Shown here piece by piece: positions 23,728 to 34,829 of a stretch of 64,000 nt of DNA (positions are counted from its first letter, which is position 1; each line of letters starts with the position of its first letter). Location of the stretch: contig NC_133660.1 of assembly GCF_037893015.1 (NCBI RefSeq), forward strand, positions 283,271,534 to 283,335,533, written 5' to 3'. This DNA comes from Macrotis lagotis. Taxonomy: Eukaryota > Chordata > Mammalia > Peramelemorphia > Peramelidae. The position numbers and the translations under genes are program-made. The notes under the pieces were generated by a model. The model saw only the letters and a list, made by a program, of their open reading frames with translations, had not been told where the DNA came from and searched no databases.

Positions 23728-25829
23728 CTTTCTGGCTGCATCAGGTCTAGTTCATTTGTGGTGCTTCTAGCAACCTCCCCCCTCCTCTCCCAACATCCAC
23801 TGGGCTCCACCCTAACCCTGCCCTCCCATGTTTATCTCCCAAACCCAGCCTAGAAGTTTGCCCTCCCCTCCCCAATAGAGGAATAAATACCCTGTCCCTT
23901 CCCCTCCCACTCAGATTTGGTCCATATTCCAACCCCCCCAAAGCAGCTAAGCAAGTCAAATACAATTAACTGACCAGCTTGCCCTTACTCATTAGGGTGA
24001 CTGAGGTAATTACCTCCATTTAACACCCTTCTCTGTAGATCTTAAGACCCAAAGGGGCCAAGTTCCCCATGAAGACTAATCCAACCTCAGGATTCTTGTG
24101 CCCACCCACTTCTATTGTCTAGACCCTCTCTTCCGAACTGCCTGCCCAGTCCCCCCATGTAGATAATTCTTCTGTTCCACCGAACTGCATCAGCACAAAA
24201 ACCACCGGCCACTCTAGTAATGAGGTCCGTCTCAAGTTCAGATTTTAGAGTTTGTAGCATCAAGACAAGTTTTACTGCTGTCTTCTTGCAGAAAGAGTTC
24301 CTTATCACCAAACTGGAATTAACTTCTGCGAAGAAGCCTCAAATTTGGAAGATGACACCTGACCAACCCAAGCCCCTCCCACCTCAGACACTTGAAAAAG
24401 CTCAGCAGGTCTGCCAGCCTCAAAAACCACATGGCAGAGGGCACCAAAAACTTCAGGGCAGCAAGCAGCCCACCCCCAGCAGATAATGCAGGGATGTGAG
24501 CTGGACTCCTTTCCTGAGGTGGCTCACTGACAGCTGAGGTCGAATTAAAAACACACCCATCTGAACATTTAAAAGGCCAGCAGCCTTAATTGCAGAACTT
24601 CCTGAAGGGGCTCTGCCAACATTAAGCTGCTGGAACTTTCTTTACAAGACAGGAGGCATCAACTACGAGGGCTCTGAAGACAAGGGAAGCTTGCTCCTTC
24701 GGCTCTCTCCCTGCTGAACTGCTTGCTAGGGACTCACATGGGACAAACCGCTCCATTTCTGATTGGTCCGGATGAACACTACAATCAATCATGTTCCAAA
24801 AGGCATTTACTTAACTGCAATACTCACTGAGGAATTTGCCACCCAAGCCCAAGATCAGCAAGTCAAATCGGGTTGGAGCCCCGCCCACTGCCCATATTGG
24901 GATCTGGGGTGGGGGAGGGTCTTCACTCTTAGGCTCCTGCCCCACCCAAGGGCTCAAAAGAGCTCTCCCTAGCGCTGCTGCCAAGCCTCTGGTTCAACCC
25001 ATCCTGATGCCAGGGGGAACCAATCCAGAGGCACCGCTGAGGGCAGAGGATGGTTTACTTACGCCTCCCCCGAACCACAAAGACCTAGACACCCCAAACT
25101 TAGCGACTGACACCCTCGGGCAATAAAGGAGAAGCAGAGTAGAGGGAGCAGGCTGGGGCGCCCCTAAGGAGCCCTGGAAGAACCTGCAAGATAAAAGCCG
25201 TCAGACCGCGCCCCCCGGGCCGGCCCCGCAGCGGGCGGCCCCTAGGTCCTCCTCGGCGGGCGCACAGGGGCTGCTGGGGGGCGCCGCCCGGCCCCCCTCG
25301 CCCTTACCTACCACCCTGAGCCTGCAGGGCTAAGTCCTTTCCACCAGCGCTGTGCTCGCCAGCACAAGCTCCTGGGGTTTGCCAGTCTCGCACCCCAGGC
25401 CGCTCCACCAACCCTTTGCCTAGAAGAGAAAGTGACTGCTGGGATGAGCCGTTCCGACTCAGCGCCCCCTCCCCACGGCCTCCGGGCGCCCCCAGGCCGC
25501 TGAGCCGGCCAGCGGGTCCCGCCCGGGCCTACAGCCCAGGCCCCACGGGCCGGGGTCCCCCCGGGCCCCGCTTCCTCCCTCCATACAAACCGGGGCGCCC
25601 GTGTGGGAAGCGCCCTCTCCCTTCCCTCCTCCACCGGGCATGCCAGCAGCGGTGGCGGGGCTCGGCCCCCTCCCGCTGCCCGCGGCCTCCGCGCCTGCGC
25701 TCTCCTCCGCCCGCCCCTCTGAGCTCCCCCGCCAGCGGCCCTCGCTCCCGGCCCCGCCCCCGCCGGCTGCGGCCCACGCGCCTGCGCTGTCGCCCCCTGC
25801 GCTCTGGTCCGCGGCGCCCGCGGGGCCGC

Positions 25830-25836
25830 TTATATA
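25830..25836 (-). promoter_or_regulatory. TATA box (TATATAA)
   Basis: The minus strand reads 'gcgtatataagcggcc' here. A consensus TATATAA in a CpG island sets the predicted transcription start about 25-33 bases downstream, near 25,803. Confidence 0.6.
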
Positions 25837-26392
25837 CGCTCCGGACGCGTCACTCGCTGCGCGCTCATCGGGACGATTCCTCCGCAGCCTCCTAAAAAGG
25901 AGTCCCTTTGTCCTCGCTTCCCCTTTGCCCACCCTCCAGTTCCTTCCCCCTAAGATTTTGAAATTCCAGATTCGGGGTTCGGGGGAGGGAGCCCCGCACC
26001 CCTCCACCGCACTGTGCCCCCGAAGACCTTGAAGTTTTGCGATACGAGACACAAAGGTTAAGGACGGTGACTAGAAATGTTTTTGAAGGGGAAGGGGCCT
26101 CAGGCCTCCGGGCAAACCTCGGGGAGCCCGCTTTTGTGTGGGGAGAGCCCCCCCCCCCCGAACCCCACTCTGACCTAGTTTCTCCACTTTCAAAACAAAG
26201 GGAGAAAGAAGAGCCGGCGCTGCCCAGGGCGCGGCCGGCGGACGGGTTCGTGCGGAGGGCCGCATCACGCGTAACTCGCCGCGGGCGGGGTGGGGGCGGG
26301 GAGGAAGATGCCCAGTCATCCCGGGCCGCGTGCAGAGAGGCGCGTGACTGCGGGCGGGGGCGGCAGCAGCTGCAGCCTCGTGATCTGCCCAT

Positions 26393-26400
26393 TGACGTCA
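26393..26400. promoter_or_regulatory. Palindromic CRE (TGACGTCA)
   Basis: A perfect CREB/ATF full site, 26 bp left of the 64-bp array and about 0.6 kb upstream of the predicted NEAT1 start. Confidence 0.75.
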
Positions 26401-26425
26401 CGCGGCCCGCTCCCCGGGGGCCAGG

Positions 26426-26681
26426 GCGGAGGCTCCGTGCGCGTGCGCAGAAAGCGCCCCATGCAGGCCTAGCGGGGGTGGGAGCCCGGGCGGAGGCTCC
26501 GTGCGCGTGCGCAGAAAGCGCCCCATGCAGGCCTAGCGGGGGTGGGAGCCCGGGCGGAGGCTCCGTGCGCGTGCGCAGAAAGCGCCCCATGCAGGCCTAG
26601 CGGGGGTGGGAGCCCGGGCGGAGGCTCCGTGCGCGTGCGCAGAAAGCGCCCCATGCAGGCCTAGTGGGGGTGGGAGCCCGG
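26426..26681. repeat. 64-bp tandem array, four copies, each with an NRF1-like palindrome
   Basis: Four copies at exact 64-bp spacing begin with 'gcggaggctcc' at 26,426, 26,490, 26,554 and 26,618. They are almost identical; the last differs where 'ctagcggggg' becomes 'ctagtggggg'. Each contains TGCGCGTGCGCA (26,438-26,449, 26,502-26,513, 26,566-26,577 and 26,630-26,641), which matches the NRF1 consensus. The unit length is not a multiple of three, so the repeated open frames across it are not a protein repeat. Confidence 0.95.
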
Positions 26682-27394
26682 CAGAGTGGTGGGTTCGACA
26701 AAGAAGGCCGAGTCTGGGGTCGGAGCCGGAAACCGAGGAGGGCGGGGTCATCGCCCCGGGGAAAGGGCCCCCAGCTTGTCTGGTCCGGTGACCCTCATTG
26801 TACATGAAGGTAAACTGAGGCAGACAAGGTGAGGGTGCGCAGAAGGGTCAACTGAGCCTAAAGGCCCCAGCCAGTCCCACCTTCCAGAGGGGGCCTGAGC
26901 TCTCTGCCCAAGTTACTCCCTCTTAGCTCCAGGGCCCAAGACAAACCCCACACTTCCTGCTGGTGCCCCCATCCCTGCCCCTGCCAGAGAGCTAGCCTGC
27001 CCTGGATCAGGCTGGCCCTCCTATGAGGCCAGGCCCAGAGGGCTGTCAGCTAGTTTGGGAGTCTGTCTGAGGCCCGGCCTGGGCCCTGGGCCCTGGGACT
27101 GGGGGGGGGGGGGGCATGGCACAAGTGCCCTGTCACCAGTGCCCTGGCAGAACCAAGGCCTTCTCTGCCTCCCAGCCTCTGGGAACCCCCCCCCCCCCCA
27201 ATCTTCCTGAAGCTTCTGCAGATGGTAGAAAGGAATGAAAATACATTTATGTAAAGCCTATCTGCCGGACCGCTCATGGGGGGGGCAGACCCTGAGCAAG
27301 GTGGGAGGGAGGGGAGGAATCAGCCCCTCCTCAAGCACCTTCTATAGCCTGGTACTCTTCTCAATATCTCCTTTCTTCAGTCCTTCCAAGAGGT

Positions 27395-27790
27395 AGGAAC
27401 TGTTACCCCTGTTTTACAGTTGAAGAAACTGAGGCAAACAGGTAAACTGAGGTTCAGTCATTTTTTCAGTCATGTCTGACACTCCATGACCCCATTTGGG
27501 GTTATCTTGTGGTTTTGCTACTTCCTTCTCCAGCTCATTTTATAGCTGGGAAGCCAAGACAAGCAGGTTAGACTTGCCAGGGTGACAGAGCAGCTTGTTA
27601 GGGTCTAAGGGGAAGCCAGACACTGCAATGGATAGAGTATCCGGGGCAGAAGGAAAGGACCCAGATGGCTCTGCAGAAGAAACTGAGGCTAGTGCCTTAG
27701 CACAGTCCCCTCCAGTCCAATCCATGTAGTGGTCATGGCCTCACCTCTCTGATGCCGTGATCTTTGAAAATGAAGGACAAACATTATTAG
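27395..27790 (-). repeat. MAR1-type CORE-SINE, reverse orientation
   Basis: 'cagtcatgtctgacactcca', 'tgaccccatttggggttatc', 'ttccttctccagctcatttt' and related text are the reverse of the opossum-type MAR1 3' part. The copy is broken up by a repeated 'aaactgaggcaaacag' segment. Confidence 0.7.
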
Positions 27791-28679
27791 TGGCTAAGGC
27801 CAGTTGATCTCAGGTCTTCCAGACTCCAGATATGACCCTTTACCCACTGTGCCAACTGACTAGCATTAACTGGAAAGGCCATCATCAACAAATTTGGGGT
27901 TGGGCAAGACTTTTAATCCCTTCCAATGCATTTCCTTGGATTATTTTAAAAACTGAATTTGAAGGAGGGGCTCCTTGGTTTCCCTGGACTGGCAGCCAAG
28001 CCCATTTGGTTCAACCCTCTCATTTTACAGAGGAGTAAACAATCCAGAGAAGGGAAGGGTAATATGGGATGGACAGGATTGAACTCTAGGACTCTGAGGC
28101 CAGTATTCTATCCACTACATTAAGATGCTTCGTCCCCTAATTCTGCATCTGGTTACAGAGGGGGAAACTGAGGCTGGAAGAGGGAAGTAATGCGCCCATG
28201 TCATGTGGGTACAAAGTGGTAAAGATAAGATGTGAATGCCTATTCAAGTCCTTGGCGAGGGGCTGGGAGAGCCTAAAGAGGGCTCTGGGCCAAGCTAATC
28301 AGACTAGGTGAAAGAATCCTGGCATCTGACATTGCTCACCTGTGGTGGCCCTGCCCCACCCCCTGGGCTGACTGGCTGGGGAGTCAAAGACCCTTTCTCA
28401 GAATAATGTTTTTAAACAATTAGAGGAAATGCTGCATTTTAGTTTGATTAGGGAAATTAGCCAGGTGAGATTTTCCCCACCCAAGTTCACCTACTCTGAC
28501 ATCTGCCCACAGTGCCCTGCCCTGCCCAGGCCCCATCTGCCCTGTGCCTCCCTGCCCATCCCCCTTAAGGAAGGAGAGGACCTTGACTTCCCAAAGTCAC
28601 CCAGAGTCTCAGGGGAAGCTGACGGCATCCACATCAGGGGCCACGGGTAGTGCCATGCTGCTCTGGTGGAAGGAGGGGG

Positions 28680-29780
28680 GCGTGGGCCCCTCTAGGCCAC
28701 ACAAGGCCAAGCCCCTGGCCAGAGGAGGGAGGCCATTTTGGGTAATGATTCATCGGCATGAGGTCCTCCACCCAGAGCCCTCAAAATGAGGACAAACAAA
28801 AAACAAGCCAAGTTCCTGGTAACTGGGTGGGGAAGCTGTGGGAGATGGTAAACAGCAGAGGAAGCATGCCTTCTAAGATGGCGCCTGGGCTGGCAGCCAA
28901 AGAGCCACCGCCCCTCGTGGGCAGCCGCAGCCCTTGGAGCTGGTGACAGCTGTTCTGGGTGGGGGTGGATGGTTCTAGCTCTCCTCCAGGCCCCCAGCCC
29001 TGGGCCTCTAAGCTGCCAGTCTGACCTGTGCTGAGACAGGAGGAGGTGGGGCAGGGGGGAGGGTTGCCCCCTGCCCCAGGAGCAGGAGGGGCACAAAGCC
29101 TCTGCAGTGCTTGCCTCTCCCGGAGGGTTTGTGGGAAGAGGAGGGGTGGGGGAGGCCAGAGCCCCCCAGAGGGAAGGGGCGGGCAAGTTCCTGGCTGCCA
29201 GGCGGGAAGACCACATAGAATTACATAAGAGAAAACTGTGGGGCAGTCCGGACCCAGCAACCCTTCAATGGGGGCCAGGGCCTGGGTGGTTGGCACCAAG
29301 AAAACTCCCCCAGGAAGAACCGTGGGCATCGCCCCTGGCCACAAGTGGGGTGGAGGGGACCCGAGGGCCACGGGCTCTGGCTGCTTGTCTCTGTCTACCC
29401 ACTGCCCAGCCCTGCCCAGAGCTGGCATTTGGCCCACGAGTGGGGTCCCCTGGTGGGGGGGTGGGGCCGGGGCTGGTTTTCCGGGAGGACATTTGTTTGT
29501 TGTGGGGGGCAGATGGAATGGGGTGAGGCTCCGGGCGGGCACCCAGCGGGCACCCGGCCCCACCCCCGTGGGCAGCCTGGCGCCATCTGCTCCCCGCTGC
29601 CCCTCCCCCCGCTGCCACGTCACCTGGCCCCGGGTTTTTACCCCTTTGGGAAGACTGGAAAATTCCACTCCTCCCCCTCCCGCGGCCCTCCCAGCTGCTG
29701 GCCCCGGGCGGGGGGGGGCTGGGAACTTTCCACAGACTTGGGGGGGATGGGGGGGGACCCGGGCCGGCTCCGGTCCGACA
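28680..29780. promoter_or_regulatory. GC-rich block with NF-kB-like sites, candidate enhancer
   Basis: An island of GC-rich, largely repeat-free sequence between repeat-rich flanks. It holds GGGAACTTTCC at 29,721-29,731 (a canonical NF-kB form), TGGAAAATTCCA at 29,656-29,667, a CACGTCA plus CACCTG cluster near 29,615 and a YY1-like 'aagatggcgcc' near 28,876. It lies 3-4 kb upstream of the putative NEAT1 start. Function is inferred only. Confidence 0.35.
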
Positions 29781-29799
29781 GGCACCCCAGTTGTTCTGT

Positions 29800-29960
29800 T
29801 CTGTGCCACCCTTGGTGACCCCGTTGGGGGGGATCTTGCGGGGAGGGACGCTTTGCCACTTCCTTCTCCAGCTCGGTTTACAGATGGGTGAAGTGACTTG
29901 CCCAGGGTCACACTGCTAGAAAGCATCTGAGTCCGGATTTGAGCCCGGGCCTACCTGAGC
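29800..29960 (-). repeat. MAR1-type CORE-SINE, reverse orientation
   Basis: 'ccacttccttctccagctcg', 'gtttacagatgggtgaagtg' and 'acttgcccagggtcacactg', then a 'gagtccggatttgagccc' tail, identify a reverse MAR1 copy. Confidence 0.75.
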
Positions 29961-30091
29961 CTGGGCCTGGCTCTGCTTGTGTCATGGGGGACGGGAACCC
30001 ACAAAGGGGATCAAGAAGATGGGGAGGGGAGGCCTGTGTGGGGGCAGAATGGGGTGAGATCTCCCCTGTCAGAGTCCAGGGTTGGGGAGTG

Positions 30092-30135
30092 AGGGGGAGG
30101 GGGAGGAGGAGGAGGAGGAGGCGGAGGAGGAGGCT
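30092..30135. repeat. (GGA)n purine-rich microsatellite
   Basis: A run of GGA triplets with one GCG interruption and G-rich flanks. Confidence 0.9.
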
Positions 30136-30429
30136 TGGAGGACCAGGATGCATGTCTGCCCATGTGGCGCCAGGTCCTGCCTGGACTTGTTGAGTGACAA
30201 TGCCTCCTTGCTGCTGAGGTCTTCATGAGCTGGCGGACTCCCCAAAAAAATGACTCCCCAGATGGCCAACTTTTCCTTCCTCTGCTCCAGTTTGTCCACA
30301 TCAATAAACAAGCATGTATTAAATTCCTATTGTATACCAGGCTTGCACATTAGGCCCTGGGTCCCTGCCCTGAAGTTTCCAGTTCATTGGGGGAGATGGC
30401 ACGAGTGGGTACTGAGACACAGACCATAA

Positions 30430-30570
30430 GAATAACTTAACACTCATTCCTATGGCACCTACTCTGGCAGACCCCGTACAAATATGATCTCACTTGGCTC
30501 TCACCACACCCTTCCAGCTAGGTGGGATCATCCCCATTTTAGAGATGAGGAAACTGAGTCAAACAGACGC
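30430..30570 (-). repeat. MIR-like fragment
   Basis: 'tatgatctcacttggctctc', 'catccccattttagagatga' and 'ggaaactgag' follow reverse MIR order. Confidence 0.6.
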
Positions 30571-31348
30571 AGAACACAAGGTAGCTTGGAAATAGGGGGA
30601 AATGAAGGAGCTGATCATGATAGAAACCAGAGATTCCTGGAGGCAGAGGTAAGGGGTCAAGATTGGGGATGACCAGTCATTTGATCCAAAGGTACAGGGT
30701 AGGAAGATGGTGGGTCACGTATGAGAAGCAGCCAGAAAGTGTGACCCAGGGGGGTCGTGGGTACTGCCCAATCCTCTCTCCTTTTTGGGAATGGGGGACC
30801 GGAGTATGTGAAGGCCACCACACCATCAAGTTGGCTAGTTTAGCAAAGTCACTTTTCTCCTGTAACTTTTGACAAGGGTGGGCCTGTAGGGAGGAGAGAC
30901 GAGGGAGAAGTATTCAGAAGAAGGGCTGATGTTAAAATAAACTATTGATAAAAACCAAGGTTTAAAAGAAAAGAAATGTGGTGCCCCCAGCCTAGTCGTA
31001 GCTTTCTTGCAGTCAAATGGCCCTAGCTGCCAGGAGATCATGGTCAGTTTGATTCTCTTATTCTGGCTGAGAATGGACAAAGCCGCCATTTTGAAGACAA
31101 CTCAGTTCCTATTGTGGGAGGCAGCCCCCTTAGATGCAAGGGCATTCCTTCCGGTGCCAGCTTTCTCATAGCCTCCGTTCCTTTGTAAAACAGGGGAGTT
31201 GGCATGGGTGACCTCCAAGGTCATTCTTAGGTCCTCAGAGTGGGACTTTAGCCCTGTAATCACTGAAAAGTCCCTGAATGAAAGGAGGGAAGAAGGGGAG
31301 AAGGATAGGGAGAGCAATCAGAAGGCAGTTCTGAAATGGAGGGTTATT

Positions 31349-31468
31349 TTTTTCAAGGCAATGGGGTTAAGTGGTTTGCCCAAGGTCACACAGCCAAGTA
31401 ACTATTAAGTGTCTGAGGCTGGATTTGAACTCAGGGCTTCCCGGTGCTCTAACCACTGCTGCCTGGAA
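31349..31468 (-). repeat. tRNA-derived SINE, reverse, older
   Basis: 'tcaaggcaatggggttaagt', 'gtttgcccaaggtcacacag', 'ctggatttgaactcaggg' and 'ggtgctctaaccactgctgc' form a shortened, more diverged SINE copy. Confidence 0.8.
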
Positions 31469-32747
31469 ATGGAGAGATTTTAAAGGAGACACTTTCCATG
31501 GTGAACAATCAACAAAGATTTATTAAGCACCTACTAAGTGTCTAGGCAGGGATACAGAGGATAAGCTGGGGAGAGTCAGGAGGCCACCAACCCCCATCTC
31601 CTCAGTATTCATTGTGGGGAAGTGGTTAGACTTCTTGGTCTGGTTTCTGCCCCAGCTGTGGGCAGGTCCTGCAGCCTCTCCAGGTCCTAAGGCACAAATT
31701 GGAGACCAGTTGTATCCTCAAGGGGAGGTCTGAACCCCACACCGGGAGCCCCAGCACCCACAGAGTCAGAGGACTTTGGGGGTCCTGATGGCCTTCCAAT
31801 CACTCTCCGACTCTTCATCAGACATGCCCACACGGTGAGTCACAAACCAGCTTCTGGGATGCCAGCTCACCCTTTCTCCTCTGGATGGGTTTGCCCTGTT
31901 CAGCTTGCAAAGTTTTATCTCAACTGTCATCACCAGAAATAAGGTGATATCTCTAACATCTGGGGGTGGAGTTCCAGAAAGTTCCCTCCTTGTGTGATTC
32001 AGGCCAAGTTCCTACCCCCCTCTGAGCCTTAGTGTCCCCCTCTGTAAAGTGGAGCATGGGGTGTGTCTTCAGGTCCACTTCTGATTTCAGAGAATCTGTA
32101 AATTTGAATGGGAAACATGTACTTTCTTTTCAATTTTCTGTAGTTTCCTTGTCTTTATGACAGGTGCCTCCTGTTCCTCAGTCCAGAAGGTCCTGAATCT
32201 CCCAGCATTTCATGACATTCTGTTCATTCCCTGCCCCTGCCCTTCAGAGCCTGCATTCCATGGGAGAAAGAAGAGGGCCACTCCTGTCTATCTACAAAGT
32301 CCTTGGGGAGGAGGGCGGAGAGAGAGCACTAGGGGCAGGAGCGGCCTGGGGAGGAGGTGGGGAGCCTCCAAGGGAGCCAGAGGAACCCTCTCCCAGATTT
32401 CATCATGTCTTCTGCTTCAAAACCCAAGGTGGTTCCCCATGGAAACAAGGCTAAATCGCCCAGGGCCCACCCAGCTTGGCCAATCCTTTTCCCATTTCTC
32501 TTGGCATAAACCTACCAGGGGCCTTTAGTGCCAACTCTTTAGTCTGGCATTCAAGGACCTCTACAACCTTTTCAACCTCATCCCATATGGCTCCTTCTAC
32601 ACGTACTCTGCCTTCCAGTCAACCTGGACAGAATCTGGGCCTGCTCTCTTGCTCCAGAGCCTTGATCCACTCTGTTCTCCACTTGGATCTTGAGTTGCGG
32701 TGTTAAATAATATTTTATTTTTTCCCCTCAATTATATGTAAAGACAA

Positions 32748-32941
32748 TTTTCAATGTTCATTTTCTTTTTTCTTTTTTTTCTTTTTTTTAGGTTTTTGCA
32801 AGGCAAACGGGGTTAAGTGGCTTGCCCAAGGCCACACGGCTAGGTCATTATTGTCTGAGACTGGATTTGAACCCAGGTACTTCTGACTCCAGGGCCAGTG
32901 CTTTATCCACTATGCTACCTAGTCACTTTCAATGTTCATTT
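32748..32941 (-). repeat. tRNA-derived SINE (WSINE1-like) with 15-bp target-site duplication
   Basis: A reverse SINE with T-rich tail, flanked by a perfect direct repeat 'tttcaatgttcattt' at 32,748-32,762 and 32,927-32,941. Confidence 0.93.
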
Positions 32942-33384
32942 GCTGAAAAAATTTCAAGCTCCAGAATTTTCTCCTTCTCTTCCCCATCTCCAAGACAGCA
33001 AGGAATCTGATACTGGTTATTTATGTGCAGTCTTGTAGAACATACTTCCCTGTGAGTCATGTTATGAAAGAAGAAACAAGGGGAAAAAACCTTGAAAAAA
33101 AATAAGGGAAAAGAGGCTGCCTCCATCTGCCTTCAGACTCCGTCATCAGTTCTGTCTCTGGCGGGGAAGGGTTTTTCTGTCATGAATCTTGGAATCACCT
33201 TGGATCACTGTTGATCAGTGCAGAATATTAGTTACTATGTACCATGTTCTGGTTCGACTGACTTCACTAGTACTATACATTCATAAAAGGTGACTCCAAG
33301 CCCAGTGACTCTAGCAAAGCTTCCCTGTTCTCCAGCCCCCACCTCCATCTTGGTCATGACATTCCTCTTTAGACCTTGTTATTT

Positions 33385-33535
33385 ATTTTTTTTAATTTTG
33401 TTTTGCTTTTTTTTTTAAGACAAGGGGGTTAAGTGGCTTGCCCAAGGTCACACAGCTAGGTCATTATCAAGTATCTGAGGCCTGATTTGAACTCAGGGAC
33501 TCCTGACTCCTGTGACCCATCCACAGCTTCCCCCC
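33385..33535 (-). repeat. tRNA-derived SINE, reverse, truncated head
   Basis: A T-run, then 'gttaagtggcttgcccaagg', 'cctgatttgaactcagggac' and 'tcctgactcctgtgaccc', after which the head is degraded. Confidence 0.8.
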
Positions 33536-34204
33536 AGACCTTTGTTATTAATTGAGTAAGGTTGGGTATGGAAGATCCCTGGGACAGTGAGGCCAAAGGA
33601 CAGTGTCTTCCTGTGAAATGCAAATTAGGAAATCTGCCTATTACCAGACTTGACTTTTTAGCTGAGGCCTGCGATGAATTATTAGATTTAATTAAACTAG
33701 CTTGTATTACTAATTTATCAGCATTTGACTTCCTCAATTTGGAGAGCCCAAGTGACGTCTTTTGTAAGATTCCCCTTTACTGCATGAGTCTGAGTTCCCC
33801 TTTTTCTTATGTGAGTTAATTCCTCATTTGACTCCCGGAAAATCACCCCTTTCCCCATGATGCTAAATTCTAATGTTGGCAGGGTGACTGCTGCTGAGCA
33901 AGAAGCTTTAGGAATGTCCGGCCTATCAGAGAAAAGGGCAGCTTCCTCCCCAGAGACCATCCCACTTAACAGCCCTGCCTCTTGTCCTTGTCCGAGAGGC
34001 CCCAGAGCTGTAATCTACTTTGGCCTTCGTGCCCTCTATGCCAACAAGCCAGGTGGCAGGAACAGCTGTGTTACTCAGGATGTTGTCTCTTGCCTCCGTT
34101 CCTCTTTGTGGACTCTGAGAAAACTGCCAAGTCTCCATGGGGGTGCTTGGTTAACCAAGGGGGCTTGGGGCCCTGTTTATTGGTCATTCCTAGCCTGGCT
34201 GAGA

Positions 34205-34440
34205 GGCAGCTAGGGGGTGCCATAGGGCACAAGGCTCTGGGCCTGAAGTCTGGGGGAAACGAGTTGAAATGAAGCTCTGGATGCTACCAAGTGGTGTGAC
34301 CCTGGACAAGTCACTTCATTACCTGTAAAATGAGCTGGAGAAGGAAATGGCAAACCATCTCAGGCACTCTTCCAAGAAAACAAGCCCTCAATGGGCTCAC
34401 GAAGCACTGGGCACAACTAGGCCACAGCTCTGCTAATAAA
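34205..34440 (+). repeat. MAR1-type CORE-SINE
   Basis: 'gtgtgaccctggacaagtca', 'gtaaaatgagctggagaagg', 'aaatggcaaaccatctcagg', 'ccaagaaaacaagccctcaa', 'tgggctcacgaag' and 'gggcacaactaggcc' match, in order, the marsupial MAR1 SINE, whose 3' end is shared with its RTE partner. Confidence 0.85.
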
Positions 34441-34829
34441 TGGAACAAGCTCAGTTTCTCTTTGCTGCCCATTTCAGTCCCTGCCCCAGGGCTCAGCACA
34501 GCTCTTTAAACAAGAGGGGCTTAATAATTGCCTGTTGTCTTACAGATTAGAGCCTGTTGACAGGACTTTGAGAAGATTCTTCTGGACTCTAGAGGCAGGA
34601 ATTCAGGGTGATGGGAAGGTTTTAGGCCCACTGACTTTTAGGTCAAATGAGATAGTAGTGTAAAAGACAAACATTTAAGTGGTGCTTAGTATACAGCACT
34701 CAATAAATGTTACCCCTTTAGGTGTCCTGGCTTTGGAGGCAACAAATTGACTGGGTTCAAGGCCCAGTTCCAGTGGATTTGGCATTTTCCCTTCTCAGAG
34801 ACTCACTCAGATTCCTTCTCTTTTTCCTC

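Larger units (their letters stand above)
2600..25803 (-). ncRNA. NEAT1: Putative NEAT1 long isoform (NEAT1_2-like paraspeckle lncRNA)
   Basis: NEAT1 is the architectural lncRNA of paraspeckles. Its long isoform (about 23 kb in human) nucleates the body and recruits NONO, SFPQ and related proteins. The basis here is inference. The region lies downstream of FRMD8 on the same strand, as in eutherians. It starts at a CpG island whose minus strand has a TATATAA box at 25,836-25,830, putting the start near 25,803. It has no credible coding exon for 23 kb, and it has poly(A) signals at NEAT1_1-like distances. The right end is anchored by the TATA box. The left end is only a guess, taken from human length and the composition change. 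The expected U-rich/A-rich triple helix and RNase P-cleaved tRNA-like 3' element were not found. Much of the body is old L1 in the opposite orientation. Alternative: an unrelated lncRNA at the same position. Confidence 0.55.
23140..25803 (-). ncRNA. NEAT1: Putative NEAT1 short polyadenylated isoform (NEAT1_1-like)
   Basis: NEAT1_1 is the 5'-coterminal, polyadenylated form, about 3.2 kb in mouse and 3.7 kb in human. From the predicted start at about 25,803, the first well-supported poly(A) signal on the minus strand is the AATAAA at 23,162-23,157, giving about 2.65 kb. It has three UGUA motifs just upstream and a G/U-rich downstream stretch, matching the CFIm-dependent processing known for NEAT1_1. 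Competing signals further along would give about 3.0, 3.2 and 3.7 kb, so the end is uncertain. The interval is interrupted by a recent SINE at 23,561-23,715. Confidence 0.35.
25200..26690 (-). promoter_or_regulatory. CpG island, putative NEAT1 promoter
   Basis: About 1.5 kb that is very GC- and CpG-rich, standing out from its A/T-rich left neighbour. It contains a minus-strand TATA box at 25,830-25,836, a full CRE at 26,393-26,400 and a four-copy 64-bp array with NRF1-like sites at 26,426-26,681. No plus-strand gene is recognisable to its right, so I assign its main output to the minus strand. A bidirectional promoter is possible. Several long open frames across it are by-products of GC-richness. 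Confidence 0.7.

Noticed and set aside
25055-25310. Good minus-strand splice donors at 25,307 and 25,062 in the putative NEAT1 5' region
   Set aside because: NEAT1 is unspliced in known species and I found no matching acceptor-exon pair with support. Kept only as a note.
25630-25650. p53 half-site-like GGGCATGCCA in the predicted 5' end of NEAT1
   Set aside because: Only a single imperfect half site, too short to support.
1-26000. Search for MALAT1
   Set aside because: No mascRNA-like sequence or ENE was found. In human it lies tens of kb beyond NEAT1, so it would be left of position 1.
25300-26660. Several long overlapping open frames on both strands in the CpG island
   Set aside because: GC-rich DNA lacks stop codons by chance. 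Products are arginine/proline-rich without domains, and the repeated peptide merely reflects the 64-bp array, whose length is not a multiple of three.
28781-29926. 381-codon open frame on the minus strand
   Set aside because: Composition-driven proline/glycine-rich sequence with no recognisable domain. It runs into a MAR1 SINE and has no exon structure.
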